A stretch of DNA of 64,000 nucleotides from a virus. How positions within the stretch are numbered: the stretch's first letter is position 1; each line of letters opens with the position of its first letter. The notes below the pieces were generated by a model. That model made no database searches. It was not told the DNA's origin and saw nothing but the letters and a program-made list of their open reading frames with translations. A program made the translations under genes and the position numbers. The stretch covers positions 17,010-81,009 of IMG/VR virus record IMGVR_UViG_3300032093_000070; one strand, written 5' to 3'. Positions 41,978-51,679 of the stretch are shown piece after piece.

Positions 41978-44056
41978 TTACCCCCAGTTTAAGTTAGCGG
42001 AGCCTAGTACTGTCCATGCACTGCTAAGACGAATAAGTGTAAATGTGAAAACATCAATTCTTCCTGCTGTTGATGTTGGAGTAGGAGCAGCAGCTGTAGG
42101 CCACTTAGGAGTAATAGATCCACCGCCATTAATAGTTAATGCACTTGGAATATACCCAGTTGCACCTTGAGTAACAAATACGTTTATTGTCATAACGCGA
42201 TCATTATCAGTTGGTACATTTGTTAAATTAACTGTAAAGTTTGCGCTAGGAGTTGATGTTACCCAGAAGATGTTTCCAGAAGACCAATCAGCCGCAATAG
42301 CGTTAGAAGAAATAGCAAGAGATACTACAGTTTCACGCATCTCTTGGATATCAACTGTACCGCTAAGAGACACTGTGCCAGAAGCTGTTAAACCGCCCAC
42401 TCGAATATCAGCAAACGCAGCTCCAGCTTCTCCAAAGTTTGCAGTAGATGTTGGCTTAGTAGTTCCATCTTTATAGAACTTTATAACGCCGTCAGTAGCA
42501 TCACGAAGAACACCTGCATATTTACGACGCTTACTTACCGATGCGCTACCTGTGGCGGCAGCAGAAGACACGTTAGCGTTGGTTTTAGCATAGCTAAATG
42601 TGTTTGAGGTAACTGCTGTAATAGCATAGGTACCATTAAATGTAGCATCTACTCCAGTTACTACAACAATATCTCCCTCTAAGTAAGTGTGAGATGTAGA
42701 AGTTGTGAGAGTAGCGACATTTGAAGTTAAAGCTTTATTTGTAACAGTGGTTACAATGGCTGAGATAGTAGTTGCGTACTCTCCAACAAGACCTAGATCA
42801 AGAAGGTCATCAGAGTTAGCGTTTCCAACAAAGACGATTGGATCGGTAACAGTAAGGTTTGCAGTAGTTGTAGAGCCTCCGCCGAAGGTCAAGTTACCTG
42901 TGATAGTGGTATCACCAAGAACATTTAAATTACCTGAAACACCAACACCGCCAACTACAGTTAAAGCACCCGTAGTAGGAGATGTAGATTGAGTTGCAAT
43001 TTCAACATGAACATTGACATCTGGGGTAATAGACATCTGCTCGTTGTCAGACTGTAGACCACCAGCAGCAAAGATAATTTTGTTTTCTGATCCCTTATCG
43101 CCAGTTGCAATAACTAGGTTACCAGCTCCTACGGTATCGGTTGGAGCGTCGTAGAAGAGGTAAGCGTCATTAGGTCCAGTGAGGGTAAACTCTGGATCAG
43201 CAAAAGCCGAACTGGTTACACCATGAGAGAACCAACCAGCAAAGTCAGTTCCATTATCTGGATAAACAATAAAGTCTGTAGAAGAGTTAGCGCCATTACC
43301 ACGATTTCTAAATGCTACTTGAGCAAAGTCATCATCTGCATCCACGGCAAATACAGCAACTGCATTTGTGTATCCTGGAATTGCAGACACTGTACCAACA
43401 GTAGCTTGCGATCCAATGTTTCCCGTTACCTTATCAAAGGTAAATGTATTAAGTGTTGGAGTCGAAGTGATTTCGTAGGTGCCATCAAAGGCAGCATCAG
43501 CTGGGCTGAGGGCAATTGTTACAAATTGAAATGGAGCAAATCCGTGTGCGGTTGCTGTAGTAATAGTTGCAACATTGGAAGTAAGAGCTTTTGTTGTTAC
43601 ATTGATTACGCTAGTACCAAGAGTCTCAGCGTCGTTGCGAGCACCATTACCTACATATAATTCACCTGCGGTTGTTCCAACATCAAGGTCAGCAGTTACT
43701 CCAAGATTACCAAATTCGTTTGACCAAGAAGCATTGGTGCCGTCTGTTTTAAGAAATTTACCTGAGTTACCTGTTTGAGAAGGTACTTGGCTTACAGTGG
43801 CAAACTGAAAAGCAGATCCGGTAGTTTGTAAGAACTGACCATTAGTTCCTGAAGTAGGGTCTGTATAACCATCAATCATCTTTGACCAATATGAGGTATT
43901 GGTTGGGGCGTTACCTGTGGTTGCGCCTGTGTTGATGTACACATAGAGGTTATTGGTGTACTTGACTACATCGTTAAGTTGGTATTCAGTAGCGCCGCTA
44001 TAGGCACCTTTGTAGGTAAAGCGGAGCTTACCTAAATTAAAGATCTGGGCAGCCAC
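41978..44056 (-). CDS. Long tail fibre, cassette copy A
   Basis: 692 residues. One N-terminal carbohydrate-binding-like repeat (LGKLRFTYKGAYSGATEYQL) is kept, versus three in copy B. Two KALTSNVAT-type modules (about 155-225 and 440-510) and the shared body SGNLNVLGDTTITGNLTFGG follow. The C-terminal region (VDIQEMRETVVSLAISSNAI, then DWSSGNIFWV) matches the end of copy B, so the anchoring C-terminus is conserved and the N-terminal half varies. Confidence 0.85.
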   Translation of the reverse strand: MAAQIFNLGKLRFTYKGAYSGATEYQLNDVVKYTNNLYVYINTGATTGNAPTNTSYWSKMIDGYTDPTSGTNGQFLQTTGSAFQFATVSQVPSQTGNSGKFLKTDGTNASWSNEFGNLGVTADLDVGTTAGELYVGNGARNDAETLGTSVINVTTKALTSNVATITTATAHGFAPFQFVTIALSPADAAFDGTYEITSTPTLNTFTFDKVTGNIGSQATVGTVSAIPGYTNAVAVFAVDADDDFAQVAFRNRGNGANSSTDFIVYPDNGTDFAGWFSHGVTSSAFADPEFTLTGPNDAYLFYDAPTDTVGAGNLVIATGDKGSENKIIFAAGGLQSDNEQMSITPDVNVHVEIATQSTSPTTGALTVVGGVGVSGNLNVLGDTTITGNLTFGGGSTTTANLTVTDPIVFVGNANSDDLLDLGLVGEYATTISAIVTTVTNKALTSNVATLTTSTSHTYLEGDIVVVTGVDATFNGTYAITAVTSNTFSYAKTNANVSSAAATGSASVSKRRKYAGVLRDATDGVIKFYKDGTTKPTSTANFGEAGAAFADIRVGGLTASGTVSLSGTVDIQEMRETVVSLAISSNAIAADWSSGNIFWVTSTPSANFTVNLTNVPTDNDRVMTINVFVTQGATGYIPSALTINGGGSITPKWPTAAAPTPTSTAGRIDVFTFTLIRLSSAWTVLGSANLNWG

Positions 44057-44325
44057 TAGTCAACCTCCATAATAAGCTGGTCTGTATAGGTAGTATCCCA
44101 CGAAAAAGTGAATTCGTAAGGGGTTAGCGCGGTTGTGTAATAGGTATCGTCATATCGAGCGTATACCGTTCCATCATCATTTACTTGAGGAACAATGATT
44201 TGAGCTGATGTATCTCCCCATAGGTATTCCTCAATAGTCAAAGTGTCATTAATAGGATCGTATTTAAAGCCGTAAAAGTTCTGTTTATCCTTGCCACCAG
44301 ATGGTGGAAAGCTTGCAAGACTCAT
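44056..44325 (-). CDS. 89-residue fibre-cassette protein, copy A
   Basis: 89 residues with FYGFKYDPINDTLTIEEYLW and FSWDTTYTDQLIMEVD, paralogous to the 92-aa gene at 39953. It overlaps the long fibre gene by one base and the 110-aa gene by 4 bases. Confidence 0.75.
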   Translation of the reverse strand: MSLASFPPSGGKDKQNFYGFKYDPINDTLTIEEYLWGDTSAQIIVPQVNDDGTVYARYDDTYYTTALTPYEFTFSWDTTYTDQLIMEVD

Positions 44326-44654
44326 GCGGTGATCTCCGTCCCAAAAGCATTGAAGGACACTGTGGCAGCCGCAGCGCGGACTGTTATAACATCCCCAGCG
44401 TCTAAGGTGATACCCAAGGTAAATACTTGAGTGCTATTACGATCAAGAGTGATTTCATACGCCACATAGTGACGGTTTGCCAAAACCTCAGAATTAGGAC
44501 GCACAGCAATTCTAAAGGTAGTGCTAACTGAATCTCTATTGGCTACAGTAATGGAGCTAACTACTGTTTGAGTTGACGCTGGAACAGTGTATAGATCTAC
44601 CTCTGTGCCCGCGATTGCCACAGCTTGACCTAACACTTTATATGTAGTTGCCAT
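44322..44654 (-). CDS. 110-residue fibre-cassette protein, copy A
   Basis: 110 residues of beta-sandwich character with VLGQAVAIAGTEVDLYTVPA near the start and VVSSITVANRDSVSTTFRIA. The start is supported by AGGAAGT upstream. Partner of the 110-aa gene at 40240. Confidence 0.75.
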   Translation of the reverse strand: MATTYKVLGQAVAIAGTEVDLYTVPASTQTVVSSITVANRDSVSTTFRIAVRPNSEVLANRHYVAYEITLDRNSTQVFTLGITLDAGDVITVRAAAATVSFNAFGTEITA

Positions 44655-44682
44655 TACTCACTTCCTATTCTTCTTAATTTTA

Positions 44683-46257
44683 TTATGCGCCCATTAACAA
44701 GAACGGGTGAAAGCCCGCTTCGCCAATTGGACCTGTTGGTCCCGTTGCGCCAGTTGGACCTGGAACAGTAGATGCTGGCCCTGTAGCTCCTGTTGGTCCT
44801 GTTGGACCCGTAGGACCTGTGGGACCTGTTGCACCAGCAGGTCCTGGACCTCCAGCTGGACCTGTAGGACCGGCTGGTCCCGCTGATCCGGTTGGTCCTG
44901 GCACTGTAGATGCTGGGCCTGTTGGGCCTGTTGGACCTGCGGGTCCTGTTGGACCAACATCTGAAGATGCCCATTCAACCCAGAAGCTGTCGTAATAAAC
45001 ATAAACTTTTGCGTTATTAGTATTAAACCAAACATCACCTAGTGCAGGTGAAGCTGGCGCTGTTGCACTTGCATACCAAATACCAGTCGCACCAGTTGGT
45101 CCAACGATCTGTCCAACATCATCCCATGAAGATGTTCCAGTATCCCAAACATAAAGATGACCGTTATCACCAACAACAATATATGCGTCACCAGCAGCAC
45201 CGGTAGCAGGAAGATCTCCAGTAGTAGAAACGCTTCCTAAAATATTTAATGAAGTTCCTTGAGCACCAGTAGGTCCTGTTGGACCTGTGGGTCCTTGAAC
45301 GGTTGAGTCTGCTCCAGTTGGACCCGTAGCACCAGTAGGTCCTGTAGCGCCTGTGGCACCAGTAGGTCCTGGAACAATTGAATCAGCTCCAGTTGCGCCT
45401 GTTGCTCCCGTCGCACCTGTCGCACCGATTGCTCCAGTTGCTCCCGTTGCTCCAGTTGCTCCAACATCTCCAGTCGCGCCCGTTGCACCAGTGGCTCCCG
45501 TTGGTCCGGGCACAGTAGAATCTGCGCCAGTAGCTCCTGTAGGGCCAGTAGCACCAGTGGCACCAGTTGATCCAGCAGGTCCTGGTATTAGTGAATCTGC
45601 ACCAGTAGCACCAGTTGCACCTGTAGCTCCAGTTGGACCTGAAACACCCTGTGGTCCTGTCGCTCCAGTAGCACCCGTAGCACCTGCTACACCAGTAGCA
45701 CCCGTAGGTCCCGTTGCTCCTGTAGCACCTGTTGCGCCATTAGTACCCGCTGTGCCAGTTGCACCCTGCGGACCAGTAGGACCAACAATTTGTCCTACAT
45801 TGTTCCAACTATCGCCATCCCATACATAAAGATCTCCATTTGAGTCAACAATATATGCGTCGTTAACTGCAGCAGTAGCGCCAAGTGAAGCAAGATACGA
45901 TGGATCGGGAACTGATCCTCTAAATGTTATTGATGTTCCTTGTGCACCAGTCGCACCAGTCGCACCCGCAGGTCCAGTTGCACCTGTTGGTCCAGCGGCG
46001 CCTGTAGCGCCTGTAGGACCCGCATCACCTTCTGGGCCTACAAAACCAATAGGACCCTGTGGACCAGTGGCTCCTGTGGCTCCTGTGGCCCCTGTTGCAC
46101 CTGTTAAACCAGTAGCACCAGTTGCGCCTGTGGCGCCTGTAGCACCTGTTGCACCAGCGGCACCTGCTGCACCCGTAGGACCGGTGGCGCCATTACCACC
46201 AATAGATACTTGAATTTCAGGTTGCGGAGATACCGATATTTGAATTTCTTCTGGCAT
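44683..46257 (-). CDS. Long collagen-like fibre protein, cassette copy A
   Basis: 524 residues, mostly Gly-Pro-Thr and Gly-Ala-Thr triplets in several long blocks. The N-terminus is 20 residues of [17 protein letters not shown] type. Two or three globular inserts of about 40 residues ([20 protein letters not shown], then [10 protein letters not shown]; a second [18 protein letters not shown]) repeat the same sequence type. The end FHPFLLMGA has no collagen repeats. Triplets with Pro in X and Thr in Y match the type O-glycosylated in Bacillus BclA. Confidence 0.88.
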   Translation of the reverse strand: MPEEIQISVSPQPEIQVSIGGNGATGPTGAAGAAGATGATGATGATGATGLTGATGATGATGATGPQGPIGFVGPEGDAGPTGATGAAGPTGATGPAGATGATGAQGTSITFRGSVPDPSYLASLGATAAVNDAYIVDSNGDLYVWDGDSWNNVGQIVGPTGPQGATGTAGTNGATGATGATGPTGATGVAGATGATGATGPQGVSGPTGATGATGATGADSLIPGPAGSTGATGATGPTGATGADSTVPGPTGATGATGATGDVGATGATGATGAIGATGATGATGATGADSIVPGPTGATGATGPTGATGPTGADSTVQGPTGPTGPTGAQGTSLNILGSVSTTGDLPATGAAGDAYIVVGDNGHLYVWDTGTSSWDDVGQIVGPTGATGIWYASATAPASPALGDVWFNTNNAKVYVYYDSFWVEWASSDVGPTGPAGPTGPTGPASTVPGPTGSAGPAGPTGPAGGPGPAGATGPTGPTGPTGPTGATGPASTVPGPTGATGPTGPIGEAGFHPFLLMGA

Positions 46258-47321
46258 TAGTCAACCGTCACTTGTTGAGTTACGAACACCTGTCCTTTGA
46301 TGTATGTTTTTTGGAAAGTAGCATCTACTGTGGAGGTTGCTTGTAGATCCCAGAAAGCGCGAACAGGTAGGTAAGCTGTTTGTTGTTTTGTTAAAGATAA
46401 TTGAATCTTCTTTAGCACTGGATCTGTAACGGTAACCGTGAACTCTGCGTATCTAGCTGGAGCATTTGGATATGTTCTGATCTGTGCTTTAAATACTAAG
46501 TTAGAGATATTGTAGGTATCTGGGAAATCTAAAATGATTGAGAAGCTGTCGCCTTGATATATCACAAGGTCATAAATAGCAGCCGTTGTCGGCATAGGAC
46601 TTCTGCCCAACATATCATTTTGTATATAAACTCTTTCAGGCTTGCGGGCATCATCAATTTCTTGAGGCATATAGACAGGAACAAGCTTGTTGGTATGACG
46701 AGATACTCGACGAAGGGTTCCGATCTCAAGTCTCCATAGACCAATATTTAGCGCAGAGCAGAGGGTTCTATATTGCTCTTGGCGCTGGTTGATCATATTG
46801 ACGAGCTGGTGGTAACGCTCAGAACGAGGAATAGTAACTCCGTCTGGAGCAAAGATATTAATGTCAAAGGACGCATCTGTTGCAAGAGCCCACAAGGCTT
46901 CAATTACAGCAAGGATGGCAATTGGATACTCTTCAACGGCAGGTACCTTAGCCAAGGTCATCTGGTTTCCAAAACCGTCTGTGCGGTTGTAGGTATGCTG
47001 TTCAACAGCAGTATTGATAAAAAGCTCTAAATCGGTATCTGTAAAATAGCGGTAGTGGGTACCAGATACTCTGATGGTTGTGTTATTACCCGGCGCTGAA
47101 GCAAAGGTAATGATTCCGTGATCGGCTTGGACGGTGTAGCCAGATGGCTGGGTTACGGGGGTGTTGTTGACTGTTACAACAAGGGTGGCCGGATCTACTG
47201 GCTTAACGCGTAGGTCATAGACCTTTGTGGATCCATCGCCTGTATCGGACCAGTTAAATGCTTTTTCTAGGTCACCTAATTCAAGGCGAACTCTATAAAG
47301 AATGTCTGCTATTACAGCCAC
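46257..47321 (-). CDS. Head-tail connector/fibre-anchor protein with BppU-like C-terminus
   Basis: 354 residues. The N-terminal half ([60 protein letters not shown]) is of the phage head-completion or connector type. The C-terminal 100 residues ([40 protein letters not shown], then [17 protein letters not shown]) resemble the upper-baseplate BppU N-terminal domain, which anchors receptor-binding trimers. The protein may link the head-neck to fibres encoded next to it. Confidence 0.6.
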   Translation of the reverse strand: MAVIADILYRVRLELGDLEKAFNWSDTGDGSTKVYDLRVKPVDPATLVVTVNNTPVTQPSGYTVQADHGIITFASAPGNNTTIRVSGTHYRYFTDTDLELFINTAVEQHTYNRTDGFGNQMTLAKVPAVEEYPIAILAVIEALWALATDASFDINIFAPDGVTIPRSERYHQLVNMINQRQEQYRTLCSALNIGLWRLEIGTLRRVSRHTNKLVPVYMPQEIDDARKPERVYIQNDMLGRSPMPTTAAIYDLVIYQGDSFSIILDFPDTYNISNLVFKAQIRTYPNAPARYAEFTVTVTDPVLKKIQLSLTKQQTAYLPVRAFWDLQATSTVDATFQKTYIKGQVFVTQQVTVD

Positions 47322-47389
47322 TAACCACTCCTAACATCGCCTACATAATGGTAGGTGACCAGTATTAAAAAATCCTTACAAACGAAGAA

Positions 47390-47409
47390 GCGGGCAACTA
47401 TGTGCCCGC
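47390..47409 (-). terminator. Terminator after the capsid operon
   Basis: On the minus strand GCGGGCA CATAGT TGCCCGC forms a 7-bp stem, followed after a short gap by T-rich sequence (TTCTTCGTTTG then ATTTTTT). It lies just after the 120-aa gene that ends the capsid block. Confidence 0.6.
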
Positions 47410-47427
47410 CGCTCCGATTATTACTGG

Positions 47428-47790
47428 TTAGATAGCAGCGGCTAAGTAGCCTTTTTCTTTAAGGTGTTGAGCTACTGCCTTAGTGACAGAGTACTTTTGA
47501 CCTGCCTTAAAGCTGTAATTGTTGCCCGCACCGAGAGTCATGTTTTCAATGTCTTCTACGACACGAATCTCAATAGTGTCAACCTGCTCGCCTACTTTGA
47601 CTGCTTCATCAACAATAACTACTTGTCGATCAGGTTTAGTTGCATCAATAGCCTGATCAAGCTGTGCTTTAGCAGCAGCAGTTGCCATTGACATTTCTCC
47701 AGCACGTTGAGCTAGGACTTCAGCGTTTGCTGCAAGAGCCTCTTCACGTGCACGACCTGTAACATCGGTCGGCTTTACTTTACTTGCCAT
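47428..47790 (-). CDS. Hypothetical capsid-block protein
   Basis: 120 residues; GGAGGATCC precedes the ATG. The first half is an Ala/Glu-rich helix (AREEALAANAEVLAQRAGEM); the second half is beta-rich with IRVVEDIENMTLGAGNNYSF and KAGQKYSVTKAVAQHLKEKG. The ending type (KAG.KY.VTK.VA.HLKEKGYL) recurs in other actinophage genes next to the major capsid gene. A head-tail joining or decoration role is possible. Confidence 0.65.
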   Translation of the reverse strand: MASKVKPTDVTGRAREEALAANAEVLAQRAGEMSMATAAAKAQLDQAIDATKPDRQVVIVDEAVKVGEQVDTIEIRVVEDIENMTLGAGNNYSFKAGQKYSVTKAVAQHLKEKGYLAAAI

Positions 47791-47861
47791 TTGGATCCTC
47801 CGGGTTAGTGACTGTTAAAGTGGGCAGTTTAAGGACATGCCCAGGTCGCCGTATTTAGTTT

Positions 47862-48950
47862 TTAGTTGGTTTCAGCAACGATAACAGCCTGATCAGTGAT
47901 GAGGCCAAGACCGAAGATTGAGTACCAAGCAAGAGCATGCTCACGACCGAAGTCAAGGATACCGCCATCGCGGAGCTCGACTGGAAGAGAGATTGCGTGA
48001 CCGAATGCGTTATCTCCAATGAAGATAGCGTCATAGCGGTCAGATTGTCCGTTACCGGTGAACTGTGCAGGAGTGATGTAACCTCCGCCAGGTGTAACGG
48101 TTGGGTTAGCAACAGCTGTATCAGCGGTGTAGTTAGTACCAGCACCACCAACAACCTTGCGAACCTGTGTGGTCTCAATGAATACTGTGTCGTATAGACG
48201 ACCAATTTCACCGAGCATGAAGTTACCAGGAGCAGCGTACTTAGTTACTTCAATGAACTCAGCGGTATCACGAAGCTTACGGCTCTGGTGTGGGTGGACG
48301 AAGCAAACATAAGTTTCGCCCAACCGTGGAATGTTCTTGGTTGAGAGTGTCTCAACAGCATCCTTAACGGTACGTGGAGTGAGGCTGAAGTTACCGGTCA
48401 TTGAAGCACGGCTTGATCCATTTGTACCATATGCGTACTGGTTGAAAGTACCAGTTCCGTTGGTGATAGCAAGCATGTTAGTGCGGTCTTCACCATAGAT
48501 TGTTGAGGTTGCTGCGTAGAGTGTGTCGCGTGAAAGCTGATCTAGATAGATCGCCATGTTACGACCGAGAAGACGTGAAGCAGATGCCATCACATCGTCA
48601 AATGAAGCATTGAGCAATAGCTCAGAAACAGCAAGAGCATAACCATGCTCAGATACTGTGATTGAGAACTGTTGTGCTGTCAATGCGTTGGTCTGCATAC
48701 GTACACCTTCAACAAGGCCACTTGCGAAGCCGAGGTTGTTGTAACGCATGAAGTTGATTTGAAGACCAGGTGCAACACCTAGTTCGGTCTTCTTTACTGC
48801 AAATTGCTCAAAGCGAAGGATTGGCATGGCCTGGAAAAGAATTTCCTTGGACCAGATCGTCTGAATCGCTTGAGTCAATTGGGTATTTGTACCCGAGTAG
48901 GCTGTAGGGGCAGCGGCTAGATTACCGGTACCTGTGATTCCTGATGCCAT
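47862..48950 (-). CDS. Major capsid protein (N4-gp56/HK97-fold type)
   Basis: 362 residues. QAIQTIWSKEILFQAMPILR, FEQFAVKKTELGVAPGLQIN, EHGYALAVSELLLNASFDDV and a LGRNMAIYLDQLSRDTLYAA helix match the N4-gp56-type capsid family with the HK97 fold. It follows the scaffold gene. AAGGAG precedes the start at workable spacing. Confidence 0.9.
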   Translation of the reverse strand: MASGITGTGNLAAAPTAYSGTNTQLTQAIQTIWSKEILFQAMPILRFEQFAVKKTELGVAPGLQINFMRYNNLGFASGLVEGVRMQTNALTAQQFSITVSEHGYALAVSELLLNASFDDVMASASRLLGRNMAIYLDQLSRDTLYAATSTIYGEDRTNMLAITNGTGTFNQYAYGTNGSSRASMTGNFSLTPRTVKDAVETLSTKNIPRLGETYVCFVHPHQSRKLRDTAEFIEVTKYAAPGNFMLGEIGRLYDTVFIETTQVRKVVGGAGTNYTADTAVANPTVTPGGGYITPAQFTGNGQSDRYDAIFIGDNAFGHAISLPVELRDGGILDFGREHALAWYSIFGLGLITDQAVIVAETN

Positions 48951-48986
48951 TTAAATTTGACTCCTTAGTTGGATTTGGATTGGGGA

Positions 48987-49778
48987 TTACCCGAACAGTC
49001 CGCGAGACTTCCCACGAGCCGAAGGGCTCAATAGTCGTTCTCTATATTTGGCGTAATCGTTCATGGACAGAGACTGAATTTCTTCAGCCGTTAACTGACG
49101 TTGCTCCGAATTAGTTTCCAATGGTCCGGCTGGCGGCAAGGTTGCCCTTGTGCCAGTCATTTCTTTTCTGGCGGTCTGCATTGCAGACTGAGCCGATTCA
49201 AGAATACGAGCTGAGCGCTCCTTCAATCCTTCAACACTAGCTTGGATTTCTTCGCGGGTATTACCTGCGATTAGATCAACTAGTTCTGGAATGATGTTGT
49301 CGCGCTCTTGTTCTAGTACTTGCTGGCGATAAGCCTGAAGATCTGCAAAAGTCTTTTCGCGCTCCAGAAGAGCGAGGGCTCGTTCACGTTCTTGACGCTC
49401 ACGCTCCAACTGCTCTTGCAACTCAGAAAGGCGAGCATCAGCATAGGATTTTGCATCCAATTCTGATAATGCTTCTTGTTTTGCCTTTTCAGCTAAAGCT
49501 TGCGCTTCAGCTTCTTTGCGAGCTGCTTCTTCTTCTTTTTCTTTACGAATTGAGTTTAGCTCTTCCTTCAGAGATTCGATCTGAGGGTAAAGCTTTTCCT
49601 TTTCCTGAGAACGCACTTTAGCTAGATCATCCTCCGTGTAAAACTTTGGCTGTCTTGCATTCACTTTCTCAGTGCTCGTAATAACAGTCGACGCGTCAAC
49701 GTCCGACACATTTACTACTGGAGCTGTTCCGGCTTCTGCTTCAAAAGCAGTTGCCATTGTTTCCGCAGTATCTGACAT
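48987..49778 (-). CDS. Capsid scaffolding protein
   Basis: 263 residues; charged, Glu/Lys/Gln-rich coiled coil over most of its length (about 60-180), then a Thr/Pro-rich linker and an AEEIQSLSMNDYAKYRERLL segment near the C-terminus, the usual capsid-binding end of phage scaffolds. AAAGGA precedes the ATG. It lies between the portal and the capsid gene, as expected. Confidence 0.85.
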   Translation of the reverse strand: MSDTAETMATAFEAEAGTAPVVNVSDVDASTVITSTEKVNARQPKFYTEDDLAKVRSQEKEKLYPQIESLKEELNSIRKEKEEEAARKEAEAQALAEKAKQEALSELDAKSYADARLSELQEQLERERQERERALALLEREKTFADLQAYRQQVLEQERDNIIPELVDLIAGNTREEIQASVEGLKERSARILESAQSAMQTARKEMTGTRATLPPAGPLETNSEQRQLTAEEIQSLSMNDYAKYRERLLSPSARGKSRGLFG

Positions 49779-49898
49779 GCTTATATCCTTTTTTCCTCTG
49801 GGTCGTTTTCCGAATGCCCTTGCGGGCGTAGCACATATGACCTAACGTTTGTAAGTTAATTTTCGCCTTACCGTACGAAATTGTCTGCGTAAATCGCT

Positions 49899-51620
49899 TT
49901 ATTTTTCGTAGTCTTGCGGTACCTGCCTTTTAGGTAGTTGGGTACCGTAAGCTTCAGTTACGAGTTTGGTTCTCAAAGCAGCCTCGCCCTGCTGAGCCAC
50001 TACACCGGCTCCGTCTAAGATATTAGGTGCGCCCGCGCCCATTACTGGGGCCCCGCCACCAGCCGATCCAGCTCCGCCACCTGTTGGGGCAGCGCCACCC
50101 ATTTCAGGAGGCAAGGTGCCTGTGATCTGCATGATCTCTTGTTCAATCTGAGTTTGTAGAAGTTTAAGTGCTCCATCGGACAGAGCCTCGTCTTTAAGCT
50201 CTTGACGGATCTCTTCTAGTTTCTCAGTTGGGAATTCTTCACCAAGGGAGCGCAAAGCTCCTTCTTTAGACTCAAGCCCTAGTGACATAAGTGATTGAAC
50301 TTCGTTCAAAGCAATCAACTTATCTAGAGGTAGAGGTGGTGGGAAGTGAACATAAGATTGGTAAGTAAGAGGATCTTGTGGATCTAGTCGATCTAACTGA
50401 CCCTGCTTCAAAGGAGAGTTTTTAGCTGGATCCCATACAAAAGTCTCTGGCTCTTTAATTGCAAGGCTAAGCAAAATAAGTTCGTTTACACGCTCTAACC
50501 CGCGAGCATACTGAATGATCTTTTGATGATAACGGTTCATCAAAGGCTGGAACTGAATGGATAGCGCAACACCTGAGGTATTGGAAATAGGCTGTGCCTG
50601 ACCGAGTGCGGTCTCAGGAACACCAATCATTTCGTGCATAGACTTCTTGAGCATTGTCAAGAACTCCATAGCGCCTTTTAGTCCTTGCGATCCACCTTCA
50701 AGGTTTTCTACCTTCGCGTCTTTTGGTAAACCACCCCAGACTTTGTTAGCCCCCTTCTCAAGCTGAGAAGCTTTTGCACCGATGATAACTGTGACTGGGG
50801 CGGCGTGATAGTTAACAATGTCAGCAATATCCGTAGCGGTCTCGTTGTAAGCGCGGTTAATATTGATAATATCATTGCAATCAGAAAGACCCCAAGGGCT
50901 GCCACTAATACGAACATTTGGTACATGAACCACAGGGATAACACCAAGAGGGTTCGGGCGCGAGTCAATAAGTTCATCATTGATATATTCCTCAATGACA
51001 TCTTCTGTCAGGATTTCTGTGTAGGTGAATACTTGTCGCGTACCTTCAAGAGAGGTGCCCCAGAAGCGGTACTTGAGCTTAAAGCGAATAAGACGCTCAC
51101 GGTCGTGAGGATGAAACTCTGGAAAACAGAAAGACGAGTTAAGAGGCAGAACGCGAACACGACCAGGATGCACACGGCCCGCAGGATCTGTATATGCTTC
51201 TTCGTACGCAACCTTGATAAAACAGTCGCCTGAGACTGAGCCTTGCTGTCCAATTTCCCAAAGGACTGTGGCTTTGTTGTTGTCAACTTCCCAAACTCTT
51301 TCCAAGAGATCCGGAACAATCGCTTCAGTTTCTTTAGGGCTACGGAAGCTGACGCCCTTACCGAATGTAAAGTTAATAACGAAGTCTGTGAACGCACGGT
51401 AGTAGTTTAACATCATTTGAGTTTCGCCAGTTTGACGGCGGTATGAGTAATGATGTCCTAGATACATAGCCCAGTTAAGGGAGTATCTGTTTAAGCGCGG
51501 ACCATGAACTTCAAATTCTTCATCTGCAAGCTCCACCAAACCTAGTGGAGAAATGGAAATAGTAAGGTCAGATGACGCCGCCCTATACGACGGCGGTGAG
51601 AAATCTATACCGCTCACCAA
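49899..51620 (-). CDS. Portal protein
   Basis: 573 residues. AMYLGHHYSYRRQTGETQMM, DFVINFTFGKGVSFRSPKET, WEIGQQGSVSGDCFIKVAYE and LPLNSSFCFPEFHPHDRERL match SPP1-type portals. The stem region and helical crown follow (HEMIGVPETALGQAQPISNT). The last 60 residues are Gly/Ala/Pro-rich and vary among phages. It lies between the TerL block and the scaffold. Confidence 0.92.
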   Translation of the reverse strand: MVSGIDFSPPSYRAASSDLTISISPLGLVELADEEFEVHGPRLNRYSLNWAMYLGHHYSYRRQTGETQMMLNYYRAFTDFVINFTFGKGVSFRSPKETEAIVPDLLERVWEVDNNKATVLWEIGQQGSVSGDCFIKVAYEEAYTDPAGRVHPGRVRVLPLNSSFCFPEFHPHDRERLIRFKLKYRFWGTSLEGTRQVFTYTEILTEDVIEEYINDELIDSRPNPLGVIPVVHVPNVRISGSPWGLSDCNDIININRAYNETATDIADIVNYHAAPVTVIIGAKASQLEKGANKVWGGLPKDAKVENLEGGSQGLKGAMEFLTMLKKSMHEMIGVPETALGQAQPISNTSGVALSIQFQPLMNRYHQKIIQYARGLERVNELILLSLAIKEPETFVWDPAKNSPLKQGQLDRLDPQDPLTYQSYVHFPPPLPLDKLIALNEVQSLMSLGLESKEGALRSLGEEFPTEKLEEIRQELKDEALSDGALKLLQTQIEQEIMQITGTLPPEMGGAAPTGGGAGSAGGGAPVMGAGAPNILDGAGVVAQQGEAALRTKLVTEAYGTQLPKRQVPQDYEK

Positions 51621-51679
51621 ACCACCCTTCCTACATTAACCCGCAAAGAATACCACTATTACCGACAAAACGATAAAGA

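Larger units (their letters stand above)
41041..46257 (-). repeat. Five-gene tail fibre cassette, copy A
   Basis: Order along the minus strand: collagen-like 524 aa, 110 aa, 89 aa, long fibre 692 aa, Gly-rich 310 aa. This mirrors copy B gene for gene. Confidence 0.85.

Noticed and set aside
44654-44974. Minus-strand Arg/Ser/Asn-rich frame beside the collagen gene
   Set aside because: Another frame of the collagen-like repeats; composition reflects shifted triplets.
45353-45829. Plus-strand frame encoding APVAPVGP repeats
   Set aside because: Antisense of Gly-Pro/Ala-Thr codons in the collagen-like gene; no ribosome binding site and repeats explained by the real gene.
44700-46230. 9-bp-periodic repeats as a possible origin or iteron set
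   Set aside because: Periodicity follows Gly-X-Thr codons of a collagen-like protein.
49800-49860. GCCC TTGC GGGC hairpin as a terminator before the scaffold gene
   Set aside because: Only a 4-bp stem and no T-run on the minus strand.
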